Positions 15,795-23,282 of a stretch of 44,734 nucleotides of DNA are shown here, piece by piece. Location: the NCBI GenBank assembly GCA_035651755.1, contig DASRFA010000051.1, positions 1 through 44,734 of the forward strand, in the 5' to 3' direction. The translations under genes were made by a program, and so were the position numbers. Under the pieces are notes generated by a model. The model was given only the letters and a program-made list of their open reading frames with translations. It did not search any database and was not told the origin of the DNA. How positions within the stretch are numbered: position 1 is the stretch's first letter; each line of letters begins with the position of its first letter. The stretch comes from DASRFA01 sp035651755. GTDB lineage: Bacteria; Desulfobacterota; Binatia; UBA12015.

Positions 15795-17237
15795 ATGTCA
15801 GAGAGCGAACGCCAGGATCCCGCGCAACCCGAGGAGCCGAGCTTCGCCCAGCTGCTCGCGGAGCACGAAGCCACGCGGACGCTGTCGGTCGGCGACACGG
15901 TGACCGGGAAGGTCCTGCAGATCGGCGAGGAGCACGTCTTCGTCGACGTGAGCGGCAAGGGCGAGGCGGTGATCCCGCGCGCCGAGCTCGTCGGACCGGA
16001 CGGCGCGCTCGAGGTCGCGCTCGGGGACCCGCTCGAGGCGACCGTCGTCGCGGTTCAGCCCGAGCTCCGGCTCTCGCGGAAGCTCCTCGCGGGCGCCGGC
16101 GCCCGCGAGATGCTGCGCGTCGCCGCCGAGTCCGGCATCCCGGTCGAGGGGCGGGTCGCCGGCGTCGTGAAGGGCGGATTCGAGGTCACCGTCGCCGGCA
16201 TGCGCGCCTTCTGCCCGCTCTCGCAGATGGACGTGCGGCGGGTCGAGGACCAATCGGCGTTCCTCGGCCAGACGCTCCCGTTCCTCGTGATCGAGCTCAA
16301 GGAGGACGGGCGGAGGATCGTTCTGTCGCGCCGGCGCCTCCTCGCGGAGGAGGCGAAGCGGCAGGCGGAGGAGACGCGGGCGCGCCTGAAGCCGGGCGCC
16401 GTGCTGCAGGGCAGGGTGGTGTCGATCGCGGCTTTCGGCGCCTTCATCGACGTCGGCGGCGTGCAGGGGCTCGTCCACCTGTCCGAGATCTCGCATCGCC
16501 GCGTCGACCGGGCGAGCGACGCGCTCGAGCTCGGGCAGGAGGTGACGGTCCAGGTCCTGAAGGTCGACTCGCAGAACGGCAAGCTGGCGCTCAGCATGAA
16601 GGCGCTCGAGGGCGATCCGTGGGGCGCCGTCGGGGATCGCCTGCAGCCGCGCCAGGTCGTCGACGGCCGGGTCGTGCGCGTCGCCGACTTCGGCGTCTTC
16701 GTCGAGCTCGCGCCGGGCATCGACGGGCTTCTCCACGTGAGCGAGCTGCCACACGGGGCGCTCGCGAAGCTGCGAGAGGCGGCGCGCGTGCGCGCCGAGC
16801 TGTCGGTCGTGATCCTCGAGATCGATCCGGCGAAGCGGCGGATCGCGCTCGCGCTCGCGCCGCAGGGCGCGCAGCCGGGAGAGGTGATCGCGGCGTCGCG
16901 CGCTCGCGCCGGGGACGTCGTCACGGGGACCGTCGAGGGCGTGAAGCCGTTCGGGGTCGTCCTCCGATTCGGTCCAGGGCAGACCGGCGTCGTCCCGAAC
17001 AACGAGACCGGCGTACCGCGCGGCGCGGACCTCGCGAAGGAGTTCCCCGCCGGCAGCGAGCTCACGGCGGAGGTGACCGCGGTCGAGATGGGGGGGCGTC
17101 GTCTCCGGCTGTCGCGCGCGAAGGCGCTGCGGCGAGAGGAGCAGGCGGAGATCGACCGCCACGGCCGGACGCAGGAGAAGGTCAGCCTCTCGACCTTCGG
17201 CGACCTCCTCCGGCAGGCGCAGGAGAAGCGGCGCTAG
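15795..17237 (+). CDS. S1 RNA-binding domain protein, ribosomal protein S1-like
   Basis: This 480-aa protein has five S1 OB-fold repeats at about residues 31-96, 112-178, 200-269, 285-352 and 370-440. The clearest repeats are GRVVSIAAFGAFIDVGGVQGLVHLSEIS and GRVVRVADFGVFVELAPGIDGLLHVSEL (repeats 3 and 4). Ribosomal protein S1 of E. coli has six domains in 557 aa; four- to five-domain forms are common elsewhere. It could be the genuine S1 (mRNA binding on the 30S subunit) or a paralogue such as a YhgF/RpsA-like factor. Its C-terminus is a charged helix (RREEQAEIDRHGRTQEKV). The neighbours do not decide between these options. Confidence 0.88.
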   Translation: MSESERQDPAQPEEPSFAQLLAEHEATRTLSVGDTVTGKVLQIGEEHVFVDVSGKGEAVIPRAELVGPDGALEVALGDPLEATVVAVQPELRLSRKLLAGAGAREMLRVAAESGIPVEGRVAGVVKGGFEVTVAGMRAFCPLSQMDVRRVEDQSAFLGQTLPFLVIELKEDGRRIVLSRRRLLAEEAKRQAEETRARLKPGAVLQGRVVSIAAFGAFIDVGGVQGLVHLSEISHRRVDRASDALELGQEVTVQVLKVDSQNGKLALSMKALEGDPWGAVGDRLQPRQVVDGRVVRVADFGVFVELAPGIDGLLHVSELPHGALAKLREAARVRAELSVVILEIDPAKRRIALALAPQGAQPGEVIAASRARAGDVVTGTVEGVKPFGVVLRFGPGQTGVVPNNETGVPRGADLAKEFPAGSELTAEVTAVEMGGRRLRLSRAKALRREEQAEIDRHGRTQEKVSLSTFGDLLRQAQEKRR

Positions 17238-17319
17238 CGAAACGCGTGAGCCGCCCCGACGCCGCGGCGGTGGCAGCGACGAAGTCGAATCGGGCGGAGC
17301 GGACGGGCGCGGAGCGGGG

Positions 17320-17697
17320 ATGGCGACGAGGTGGCTGTGTGGCTTGACGGTGGCGGGGGCGCTCGCCTGCGCGCTCCACGCGCCGAGCGTCGCGGGCGAT
17401 GCCCGAGCGCGCCGTGTGCGTGACGCCCGAGCGCCCGACGCACGTGCGCCGGCCGCGCTGCGTGCGTATCTCGACCCGACGACAGGCCGCTTCGGCGAGC
17501 CGCCGCCGGGCGCCGCCCGCGAGAGCGCGCAGGCCGCCGGGCCGTTCCGGTCGACCCCGCGTCCTTCCCGCGCTCCGGGAGCGCCCGAGCCGGTCGCCGG
17601 CGGCGGCGTGATCGTCTTCGGGTGGGGTCGGCCGAGCGGGCTGCGCGTCACCGGTTGTGGCAGTAGGCGCAGTTGCCCTCGCCGCCGAGGTCGGTGA
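17320..17697 (+). CDS. small predicted secreted protein with an LDPxTGxFxxPP motif
   Basis: This 125-aa frame has a convincing signal peptide (MATRWLCGLTVAGALACALHAP, with a possible cut after SVAG). The mature part is Pro/Ala-rich and has YLDPTTGRFGEPPPG and a later GGGVIVFGWGR. That pair of motifs recalls the short 'post-PEP-CTERM-1' type secreted proteins; this is a resemblance by eye only. A GGAGCGGGG precedes the ATG. The last 50 bases overlap the 3' end of the convergent gene on the minus strand, and the last 16 or so residues look like antisense-driven Arg/Cys sequence, so the natural C-terminus may have been lost. No function is proposed. Confidence 0.5.
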   Translation: MATRWLCGLTVAGALACALHAPSVAGDARARRVRDARAPDARAPAALRAYLDPTTGRFGEPPPGAARESAQAAGPFRSTPRPSRAPGAPEPVAGGGVIVFGWGRPSGLRVTGCGSRRSCPRRRGR

Positions 17698-19033
17698 AGG
17701 GCGGGTCGTTCCAGGGATCGCCGTCGGCGTAGAGCGCGGCGCGCTCGTCGACGGTGTCGGCGAGCGCACGCGCGCGATCGACGAACGCGCCGTTCCAGCC
17801 GCCCTTCTCGCCGACCGCCGCCGCCGTGAGGTACGACCGGCGCGCGTCCTCGACGCGCCCGCCCTTCGCGAACAGGTCGCCGAAGAGCACGAGGGTCCCC
17901 TCGAGGTTGTGCGGTGCGAAGCCGTCGTTGAAGCAGATCTCGCCCTGGTCGGCGCAGACGCCCGCGATCGCCGGGAACGCGACGTCGAGGAGGTGGAGGA
18001 CGTAGGCGTAGCGCGCGCTTCGCGGCGGCTCGACCGGCCCGAGGCCGAACGGGATGAAGGTGTTGAAGAGCGGATTGACATCGGCGAGCCGGCGCATGTC
18101 GGCGATCGCAGCCTCGACGGCAGGCTCGTCGCCGAGCGCGACCGCGGCCTTGTAGCGCGCGGCCGCGGCGAAGCCCGGCACGCGGCTGTCGCCGCGGTCG
18201 CCGGACCAGAGAAGCCGAGCCGCGCGATCGAGCGCGCGGTCTGCGGCGACGATCTCGCGCGTGCCGGGCGCATCCGCTCGACGGGGATCCGGCACCTCCA
18301 GCTCGTAGCGCCAGAGCCCCATCATGCCGAGCAGGAACCATGCGCGACCGTCGTTGCGGTCGCGCTCGACCGCGCGCCGGAGGAGCGCGATTGCGCGATC
18401 GCTCTGGTCTGCCGCACCGCCGAGCGTCGCCCAGAAGGCGCGCTCCCCGGCGGCCGCTTCGCGGCTCGCCGGCCGCGACTCGACGCGCCGCTCGTCGTTG
18501 CGCGTGAAGCCGTGGAACCGGACCAGGAGCCGCTTCTCGCCGACTCGGAGCGAGAGCTGGACGAACCCGACCGGTCCGACGACCGCAGGGAATGCCGGTC
18601 CCGAGGCATCGAGCGCGAGGGCGGTCGTGGTGTAGCGAAGCCGCGTCACGCCCCCCGCGTCGCCCGCGCGATCGTCGTACTGCCAGCCGCCCGGAACGCG
18701 GTGCCAACGCTCGCAGGGAAGCGCGACCTCGGGACCGCCGGTGACGAGGTTCGTGGCGGTCGGATACGACGCGATCCGGACGTGCGCGCTCGCCGGACAG
18801 ACGGTGGGATCGAGCAGCTGCACGAGGCCGGGGTCGGCGGCGACGCGGATGCGCGCGCTACCCGTGCCCGCCGCCGCGTCGCGCGTGAACGCTGCCGACT
18901 TGCCCTCGGTCAAGACCGTGAACGCTTGGGCTCGCGCGATCGGGCCGGCGAGGACTGCCACGAGCCCGGCTGCCGACGCGACCGCCACGCGAGACGGCGT
19001 GCCTCTCACGCCACCATCCCTGGCGGCGATCAT
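17648..19033 (-). CDS. secreted protein of unknown function with a helical-repeat middle and C-terminal CXXCH
   Basis: I do not recognise a named family. From ATG 19033 it has 461 aa. A GTG at 19009 preceded by AGGGA (453 aa) gives a more compact signal peptide (TPSRVAVASAAGLVAVLAGP). The N-terminal third looks like a beta-sandwich with paired cysteines (LLDPTVCPASAHV, VALPCERWHRVPGGWQYDD). The middle is helical and TPR-like (AIALLRRAVERDRNDGRAWFLLG, VEDARRSYLTAAAVGEKGGW). The protein ends CAYCHNR, a CXXCH sequence two residues from the C-terminus, the form that binds covalent heme c. An isolated C-terminal heme site would be unusual. It may be a periplasmic protein; no partner is evident. 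Confidence 0.75.
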   Translation of the reverse strand: MIAARDGGVRGTPSRVAVASAAGLVAVLAGPIARAQAFTVLTEGKSAAFTRDAAAGTGSARIRVAADPGLVQLLDPTVCPASAHVRIASYPTATNLVTGGPEVALPCERWHRVPGGWQYDDRAGDAGGVTRLRYTTTALALDASGPAFPAVVGPVGFVQLSLRVGEKRLLVRFHGFTRNDERRVESRPASREAAAGERAFWATLGGAADQSDRAIALLRRAVERDRNDGRAWFLLGMMGLWRYELEVPDPRRADAPGTREIVAADRALDRAARLLWSGDRGDSRVPGFAAAARYKAAVALGDEPAVEAAIADMRRLADVNPLFNTFIPFGLGPVEPPRSARYAYVLHLLDVAFPAIAGVCADQGEICFNDGFAPHNLEGTLVLFGDLFAKGGRVEDARRSYLTAAAVGEKGGWNGAFVDRARALADTVDERAALYADGDPWNDPPFTDLGGEGNCAYCHNR

Positions 19034-19068
19034 GCCGCCGAAGACCGCTGCGAACGCGGAAAATCCAT
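19030..19068 (-). other. possible 12-codon leader ORF coupled to the secreted-protein gene
   Basis: ATG at 19068 follows a very good Shine-Dalgarno (GGGGAGG, 5 bases spacing) and encodes MDFPRSQRSSAA. Its TGA overlaps the ATG at 19033 of the secreted-protein gene as ATGA. Either it is a leader that delivers ribosomes to 19033, or the ribosome site belongs to an earlier version of the gene whose frame has shifted. Peptide-level conservation is unknown. Confidence 0.35.
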
Positions 19069-19092
19069 CGAAACCTCCCCTTTGGCGACTCG

Positions 19093-20289
19093 CTACGCGC
19101 GCCCGAGAATGAGCCCGCTCGTCGGGCAGCCCGTGCCCGCGGTGACCAGCACGTGCTGGACGCCCGGCACCTGATTGCACGAGGCGCCGCGGATCTGGCG
19201 CACCGCCTCGGTGATGCCGTTCATGCCGTGGATGTAGGCCTCGCCGAGCAGGCCGCCGCTCGTGTTGATCGGCAGCTTCCCGCCGATCGAGAGGTTCTCG
19301 ACCGTCGCGAAGTCCTTGGCCTCGCCGCGGCCGCAGAAGCCCAGCTCCTCGAGCTGCACGAGGACGAAGGGCGTGAAGTGGTCGTAGAGGAATGCGGTCT
19401 GGATGTCGGCGGGCCGAAGGCCCGACATCGCCCACAGCCTCTCGGCCACGACGCGCATCTCCGGCAGGCCGGTGATGTCCGGCCGGTAGTAGCTCGTCAT
19501 CATCTCGCCGTCCGCCGCGGCGCCCTGCGCGGCCGCGACGACGAGCGCAGGCGTCTGGCGGAGATCGCGCGCGCGCTCGGGCGACGTGACGACGAGCGCG
19601 ACGCCGCCGTCGCTCTCCTGGCAGCAGTCGAGGAGGCGCAACACCGGCTCCACGATCCAGCGCGAGCTCTGGTGGTCGTCGAGCGTGATCGGACGCTGGT
19701 AGAACCACGCCGCCGGATTGGTCGCCGCGTGGTTCCGATCGACGACCGCGATCCGGCCGAAGTCCGCGTTGGTGACGCCGTACTCGTGCATGTAGCGGCG
19801 CGCGTGGAGAGCGACCCAGCTCGCCGGCGTCAGGAGCCCATACGGTCCGTACATGTCGAGGAACGGCGGCAGCATCGCCGCGCCGCCGATGGCGGTGCCT
19901 CCGAAGCGCATTCCCGAGCGCTCGTTGAACGCGCGCCAGCAGACCACGACGTCGGCGACGCCGGTCGCGATCGCCATCGCCGCCTGCATCACGACCGCGC
20001 ACGCGCCGCCGCCGCCGTACGGGATGCGCGAGAAGAGCGCGAGCTTCTCGATGCCGAGGTTGCGCGCGACCTCGGCTTCCTCGCTCGAGTCCATGGTGAA
20101 CGTGACGAGCCCGTCGACGTCGCCCGGCGACAGGCCGGCATCGTCGAGCGCCGACTTGATGCACTCGCACGCGAGCTGGAGCTCGCTCCGCCCGGACGCC
20201 TTCGAGAACTCGGTCTGGCCGATGCCGGCGATGGCGGCGCGGTTGGCGAGCGATCGGCCGCCCGTCGCACCATGCGATGCGCCGGTCAC
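19093..20289 (-). CDS. thiolase-superfamily protein, SCP2/Ltp2-like (probable acyl-CoA retro-aldolase)
   Basis: This 398-aa protein has the SCP-x thiolase-like layout. AAIAGIGQTEFSKASGRSELQLACE starts it, a Gly-rich YGGGGACAVVMQAAMAIATG follows, then GYGLLTPASWVALHARRYMHEYG-type sequence (here GPYGLLTP) and DCCQESDGGVALVVTSPERA. INTSGGLLGEAYIHGMNGITEAVRQIRG occupies the place of the second thiolase motif, and GTGCPTSGLILG ends it. In a hand alignment the nucleophilic Cys position of true thiolases falls on the Gly run (about G92-93); the nearest Cys is C97. Together with its neighbours this suggests an Ltp2-type C-C lyase rather than a ketothiolase. The GTG start overlaps the preceding MaoC stop (GTGA). 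Confidence 0.85.
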   Translation of the reverse strand: MTGASHGATGGRSLANRAAIAGIGQTEFSKASGRSELQLACECIKSALDDAGLSPGDVDGLVTFTMDSSEEAEVARNLGIEKLALFSRIPYGGGGACAVVMQAAMAIATGVADVVVCWRAFNERSGMRFGGTAIGGAAMLPPFLDMYGPYGLLTPASWVALHARRYMHEYGVTNADFGRIAVVDRNHAATNPAAWFYQRPITLDDHQSSRWIVEPVLRLLDCCQESDGGVALVVTSPERARDLRQTPALVVAAAQGAAADGEMMTSYYRPDITGLPEMRVVAERLWAMSGLRPADIQTAFLYDHFTPFVLVQLEELGFCGRGEAKDFATVENLSIGGKLPINTSGGLLGEAYIHGMNGITEAVRQIRGASCNQVPGVQHVLVTAGTGCPTSGLILGRA

Positions 20290-20726
20290 CTGCGCGCCCC
20301 GGCGAGCGGCAGGCCGACGACGGCGGTGCCCGAGACGTGATCGCCCTGGTCGTTGGTCGCCTTGAACTCGACGTCGACGAGGCCCTCGCCGTCGACCTGT
20401 GACTTCGCGGTGACGGTGCCGGTGTACTCGAGCTTCGAGCCGGCGTATGCCGGCACGCCGAGCCGGATCGCGATCTTCCGCACCATCGCCTCGGGACCCC
20501 CCCAGTCCGTCAGGAAGCGGCTGCAGAGGCCGTTGTCGGTGATGATGTTCATGAAGATGTTCGGCGATCCCTGCGAGGCGGCGTAGTCGCGGTCGTGGTG
20601 CACGGGCATGAAGTCGCGCGTCGCGATCGCGCCCGCGACGACGACGGTCGCCGTGACGTCGATGCGCATCGGCGTCAGCCGGTCGCCGATCCGGATCGCG
20701 TTCCAGTCGAGGGTGGTGCGGCCCAT
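20286..20726 (-). CDS. MaoC-like hot-dog hydratase (ChsH1-like)
   Basis: This 146-aa single hot-dog protein has the catalytic Asp/His loop of (R)-enoyl-CoA hydratases in modified form: RDFMPVHHDRDYAASQG, followed by NIFMNIITDNGLCSRFLTDWGG and a strand EYTGTVTAKSQV. Proteins of this size work as one half of a heterodimeric hydratase. The partner would be the 187-aa MaoC-type protein two genes upstream. GGAGGA lies 7 bases before the ATG, and the ATG shares one base with the stop of the OB-fold gene (TGATG). It overlaps the thiolase-like gene by 4 bases. The substrate is not known. Confidence 0.87.
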   Translation of the reverse strand: MGRTTLDWNAIRIGDRLTPMRIDVTATVVVAGAIATRDFMPVHHDRDYAASQGSPNIFMNIITDNGLCSRFLTDWGGPEAMVRKIAIRLGVPAYAGSKLEYTGTVTAKSQVDGEGLVDVEFKATNDQGDHVSGTAVVGLPLAGARR

Positions 20727-21130
20727 CACGCGGTCCTCCGCGGGCGGAACTGCGGCAGCGCCAGCCCGTTGTCGAAGTGCTCGATGAACGCCTCGACGGG
20801 TATGCCGATCGCGACGTCGCCCGGATCCACGCCGCAGAGGTTCGAGACGATACGGGTCCCCTCCTCGAGCTCGACGAGCGCGACGATGTAGGTGCCCTCG
20901 AACCACGGCCACTGGGGATGGCGCGGCATGACGAAGCTGTACACGGAGCCCCGTCCGGACGATTCGATCGTGTCCCACGCGAGCGAGTTGCAGCGCGGGC
21001 ACATCGGCCGCGGCGGGTGGCGGAGCGTCGCGCACGCGGAGCAGCGCTGGATGAGGAGCTTTCCGTCCTTCAGCGCGTCCCAGAAGAAGCGGGTATCGGG
21101 AGTGGTCGTCGGAGCCAGCCGGTCGCTCAT
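20726..21130 (-). CDS. Zn-ribbon/OB-fold (DUF35) acyl-CoA-associated protein
   Basis: This 134-aa protein is the standard partner of SCP2-type thiolases. The N-terminal helix carries TRFFWDALKDGKLLIQRCSACATLRHPPRPMCPRC, whose CX2C...CX2C cysteines form the Zn ribbon. An OB fold then runs through GRGSVYSFVMPRHPQWPWFEGTYIVALVELEEGTRIVSNL to the end. Such proteins bind the thiolase and shape the acyl-CoA channel. In mycobacterial ChsH2 this domain is fused behind a MaoC domain and holds the Ltp2 aldolase; here it is a separate gene. It is linked on both sides by overlapping start/stop codons. Confidence 0.92.
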   Translation of the reverse strand: MSDRLAPTTTPDTRFFWDALKDGKLLIQRCSACATLRHPPRPMCPRCNSLAWDTIESSGRGSVYSFVMPRHPQWPWFEGTYIVALVELEEGTRIVSNLCGVDPGDVAIGIPVEAFIEHFDNGLALPQFRPRRTA

Positions 21131-21690
21131 TTGAGGAGGGCCTCCAGGTCGGGCTTGAACTTCAGGATCCGGAACATCTGCCGGCCCACCACCTCGCCCT
21201 CCTCGTCGCAATACGTCGTCACCCAGGTGACGAAGTGGCCCGGGCCGAGCCGCGTGCGCTTCCGGTCCGATACCGACTCGATGACCGTCGTCGACGTGAT
21301 CACCTCTCCGAGGCGGAGGTAGCGCGCGATCTCGAACTCCGAGTTGGTCGCGAGGGTGGCGATGAAGCCGGCCTCGTCGAGCGCCGCGAGCGGGTTCTCG
21401 CCGCCCTCGGTCGGCGAGCCGCCGCGCTCCGCGATGCCCGAGATCTTCGGCGTCGGCATCGTCCACGTCTGCAGCATCAGCGGCGGCGCCACGATCCCGC
21501 CGAAGCGCGACCCGGCGGCGAACGCGGGGTCGGTGTAGACGGGGTTCTCGTCCTCGAGCGCCGCCGCCCAGTGGCGGATCATCGGTTGATTCACGGGATC
21601 TGGCGCGACGCTCGGTGCGCCCATCGGCTTGCCGATGCGGGCGCGGATGGTGGCCAACGCCTTCTCCTCGATCGAATGGTGTTCGGACAT
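21127..21690 (-). CDS. MaoC-type N-terminal dehydratase domain protein (like the MaoC part of ChsH2)
   Basis: This 187-aa protein has the FAS1-like/MaoC N-terminal hot-dog fold: ARIGKPMGAPSVAPDPVNQPMIRHWAAALEDENPVYTDPAFA, then GGIVAPPLMLQTWTMP, and the strand YLRLGEVITSTTVIESVSDRKRTRLGPGHFVTWVT. The active-site Asp/His loop of classical hydratases is not evident (NPVYTDPAF takes its place). That is usual for the non-catalytic, acyl-binding half of a MaoC heterodimer. GGAGGG lies 5 bases before the ATG. It is the first gene of a four-gene overlapping set and overlaps the OB-fold gene as ATGA. Confidence 0.85.
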   Translation of the reverse strand: MSEHHSIEEKALATIRARIGKPMGAPSVAPDPVNQPMIRHWAAALEDENPVYTDPAFAAGSRFGGIVAPPLMLQTWTMPTPKISGIAERGGSPTEGGENPLAALDEAGFIATLATNSEFEIARYLRLGEVITSTTVIESVSDRKRTRLGPGHFVTWVTTYCDEEGEVVGRQMFRILKFKPDLEALLK

Positions 21691-21724
21691 CGACCCTCCG
21701 GTTTCCGGGCTCGCCGAGCGGCGC

Positions 21725-23185
21725 TCAGACGGCTTCGCCCGGCTGCGGTCGCAGCTCGTAGTCGTCCCACCGCGGGCTGGACATCTCCGCGCGGAAGCGA
21801 TCGAACGTCCAGGGCCAGGCGGTCGGAAGGCCCGCGCGATCGAGATACCAGCTCCTGCAGCCGCTCGCCCAGATCGTGCCCTTCGCGGCGTCGCGTCGCT
21901 CGGCGTCGAAGCGCTCCATCGCCGCGCGCGACGCCGAGATCTCGCGGCAGGCACCCGACCGGATGCGCTCCACGAGCTCGAGCACGTATGCGAATTGCAG
22001 CTCCGCGACCTCGATGAGCGAGAAGTTTCCGACCGGCGAGTTCGGCCCGTTCAGGAGGAAGAAGTTCGGGAAGCCCGGGATTGAGATCGCCATGTACGCC
22101 CCCGGCCCGTCCTTCCAGACGTCGTCGAGAAGCGCGCCGTCGCGCCCGACGACCTGCATCGGCCGCACGAAGGCGTCGACGTGGAAGCCCGTCGCGAGCA
22201 CGAGGACGTCGAGCTCGTGGAGCTCTCCGTCGAGCGTGCGAACGCCCGCCGGCTCCACGCGCTCGATGCGGTCGGTCACGAGGCGCGCGTTCGGGCGCTG
22301 GATCGCCTCGTAGAAGTTCTCGGAGATGACGAGGCGCTTGCACGCCGCGCGATAGGCCGGTCGGAGCCGCTCGCGGAGGTCGGGATCGCGGACGCTCGTC
22401 TCGAGGTTCGCGACGCACATGTCGTGCATCGCCTTCAGCACCACCGACTCCGCGTCCATGAGCACGTTCGCGAAGCCGTCCGTGAACGCGCGCGCGATGT
22501 CGGCGCGAAGGGCGACGATCGCCTCGGGGCGCTCGCGAAACTCGGCCTTCTCCGCGTCGCTGTAGGGCGGGTTCTGGGCCGGCATGATCCACTGCGGCGT
22601 CCGCTGGAAGAGGGTGAGCCGGCCCACCCGGTCCACGATCGCCGGGACGATCTGGATCGCCGAAGAGCCGGTGCCCACCACCCCGACCCGCCTCCCCGCG
22701 ATCGGCACGCCGTGGTCCCAGCGCGCGCTGTGGAACGACGCGCCGGCGAACTCGCGGAGCCCCGGGATGTCCGGAACCGCCGGGCGATGCAGCACGCCGG
22801 TCGCCGCGATGACGACGTCCGCGTCATCGGCCGCTTCGTCGGCCGTCGCGATCCTCCAGCGGCCGCGCTCGAAGGCGCAGCGCACGACCTCCTTGCCGTA
22901 CCGGATGCGCGGCTCCACCCCGCAGCGCCGCGCGACGTCCTCGAAGTAGGCCTGGATCTCCGCTCCCGAAGAGAAGCGGCGGCTCCACTCCGGGTTGAGC
23001 GCGAAGGAGTAGCTGTAGAAGTGCGACGGCACGTCGCACGCGAGCCCGGGGTAGGTGTTCTCGCGCCACGTCCCGCCGAGGCGGTCGGCCTTCTCGTAGA
23101 CGGCGACGTCGTCGAAGCCTGCCTCGCGGAGCTTGATCGCGCTCAGGATGCCGGACATCCCGGCGCCGATGACGATGAAGCGCAT
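21725..23185 (-). CDS. FAD-dependent monooxygenase, Baeyer-Villiger/flavin-binding type
   Basis: This 486-aa protein has two Rossmann motifs. The FAD motif is FIVIGAGMSGILSAIKLREAG at the N-terminus, with RLGGTWRENTYPGLACDVPSHFYSYSF after it. The NADPH motif GVVGTGSSAIQIVP comes later. Between them, FAGASFHSARWDHG fits the Baeyer-Villiger fingerprint FXGXXXHXXXW(P/D). VLVLATGFHVDAFVRP is the second ATG box. It probably inserts oxygen next to a ketone or hydroxylates a lipophilic substrate. The ATG follows GGAGG with no spacer, while an AGG sits further upstream. It leads the minus-strand acyl-CoA cluster and diverges from a TetR regulator. Confidence 0.9.
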   Translation of the reverse strand: MRFIVIGAGMSGILSAIKLREAGFDDVAVYEKADRLGGTWRENTYPGLACDVPSHFYSYSFALNPEWSRRFSSGAEIQAYFEDVARRCGVEPRIRYGKEVVRCAFERGRWRIATADEAADDADVVIAATGVLHRPAVPDIPGLREFAGASFHSARWDHGVPIAGRRVGVVGTGSSAIQIVPAIVDRVGRLTLFQRTPQWIMPAQNPPYSDAEKAEFRERPEAIVALRADIARAFTDGFANVLMDAESVVLKAMHDMCVANLETSVRDPDLRERLRPAYRAACKRLVISENFYEAIQRPNARLVTDRIERVEPAGVRTLDGELHELDVLVLATGFHVDAFVRPMQVVGRDGALLDDVWKDGPGAYMAISIPGFPNFFLLNGPNSPVGNFSLIEVAELQFAYVLELVERIRSGACREISASRAAMERFDAERRDAAKGTIWASGCRSWYLDRAGLPTAWPWTFDRFRAEMSSPRWDDYELRPQPGEAV

Positions 23186-23254
23186 CCTCCGTGGACCTCG
23201 GCTCGTTTTCGAATGACCGCGCCCGGCGACGCGGCATCGCCGGTCTTGCCATGA

Positions 23255-23279
23255 TTTGAAAATTGATTCAAGATTCAAA
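23255..23279. promoter_or_regulatory. candidate TetR operator between the FAD monooxygenase and its divergent regulator
   Basis: An AT-rich island sits in very GC-rich sequence. TTTGAA (23255-23260) and TTCAAA (23274-23279) form an inverted repeat with a 13-base spacer, and TTGAA-N6-TTCAA is nested inside it. GATTCAA also occurs twice in direct tandem (23265-23278). It lies within 30 bases of the regulator's ATG, and no Shine-Dalgarno is visible there, so the regulator mRNA may be leaderless. A repressor bound here would block both divergent promoters. Confidence 0.5.
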
Positions 23280-23282
23280 CCG

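Noticed and set aside
19093..20289. Ordinary acetyl-CoA acetyltransferase annotation
   Set aside because: The usual nucleophile position falls on a Gly run in a hand alignment, and the neighbours match the Ltp2/ChsH arrangement. Kept only as an alternative until aligned properly.
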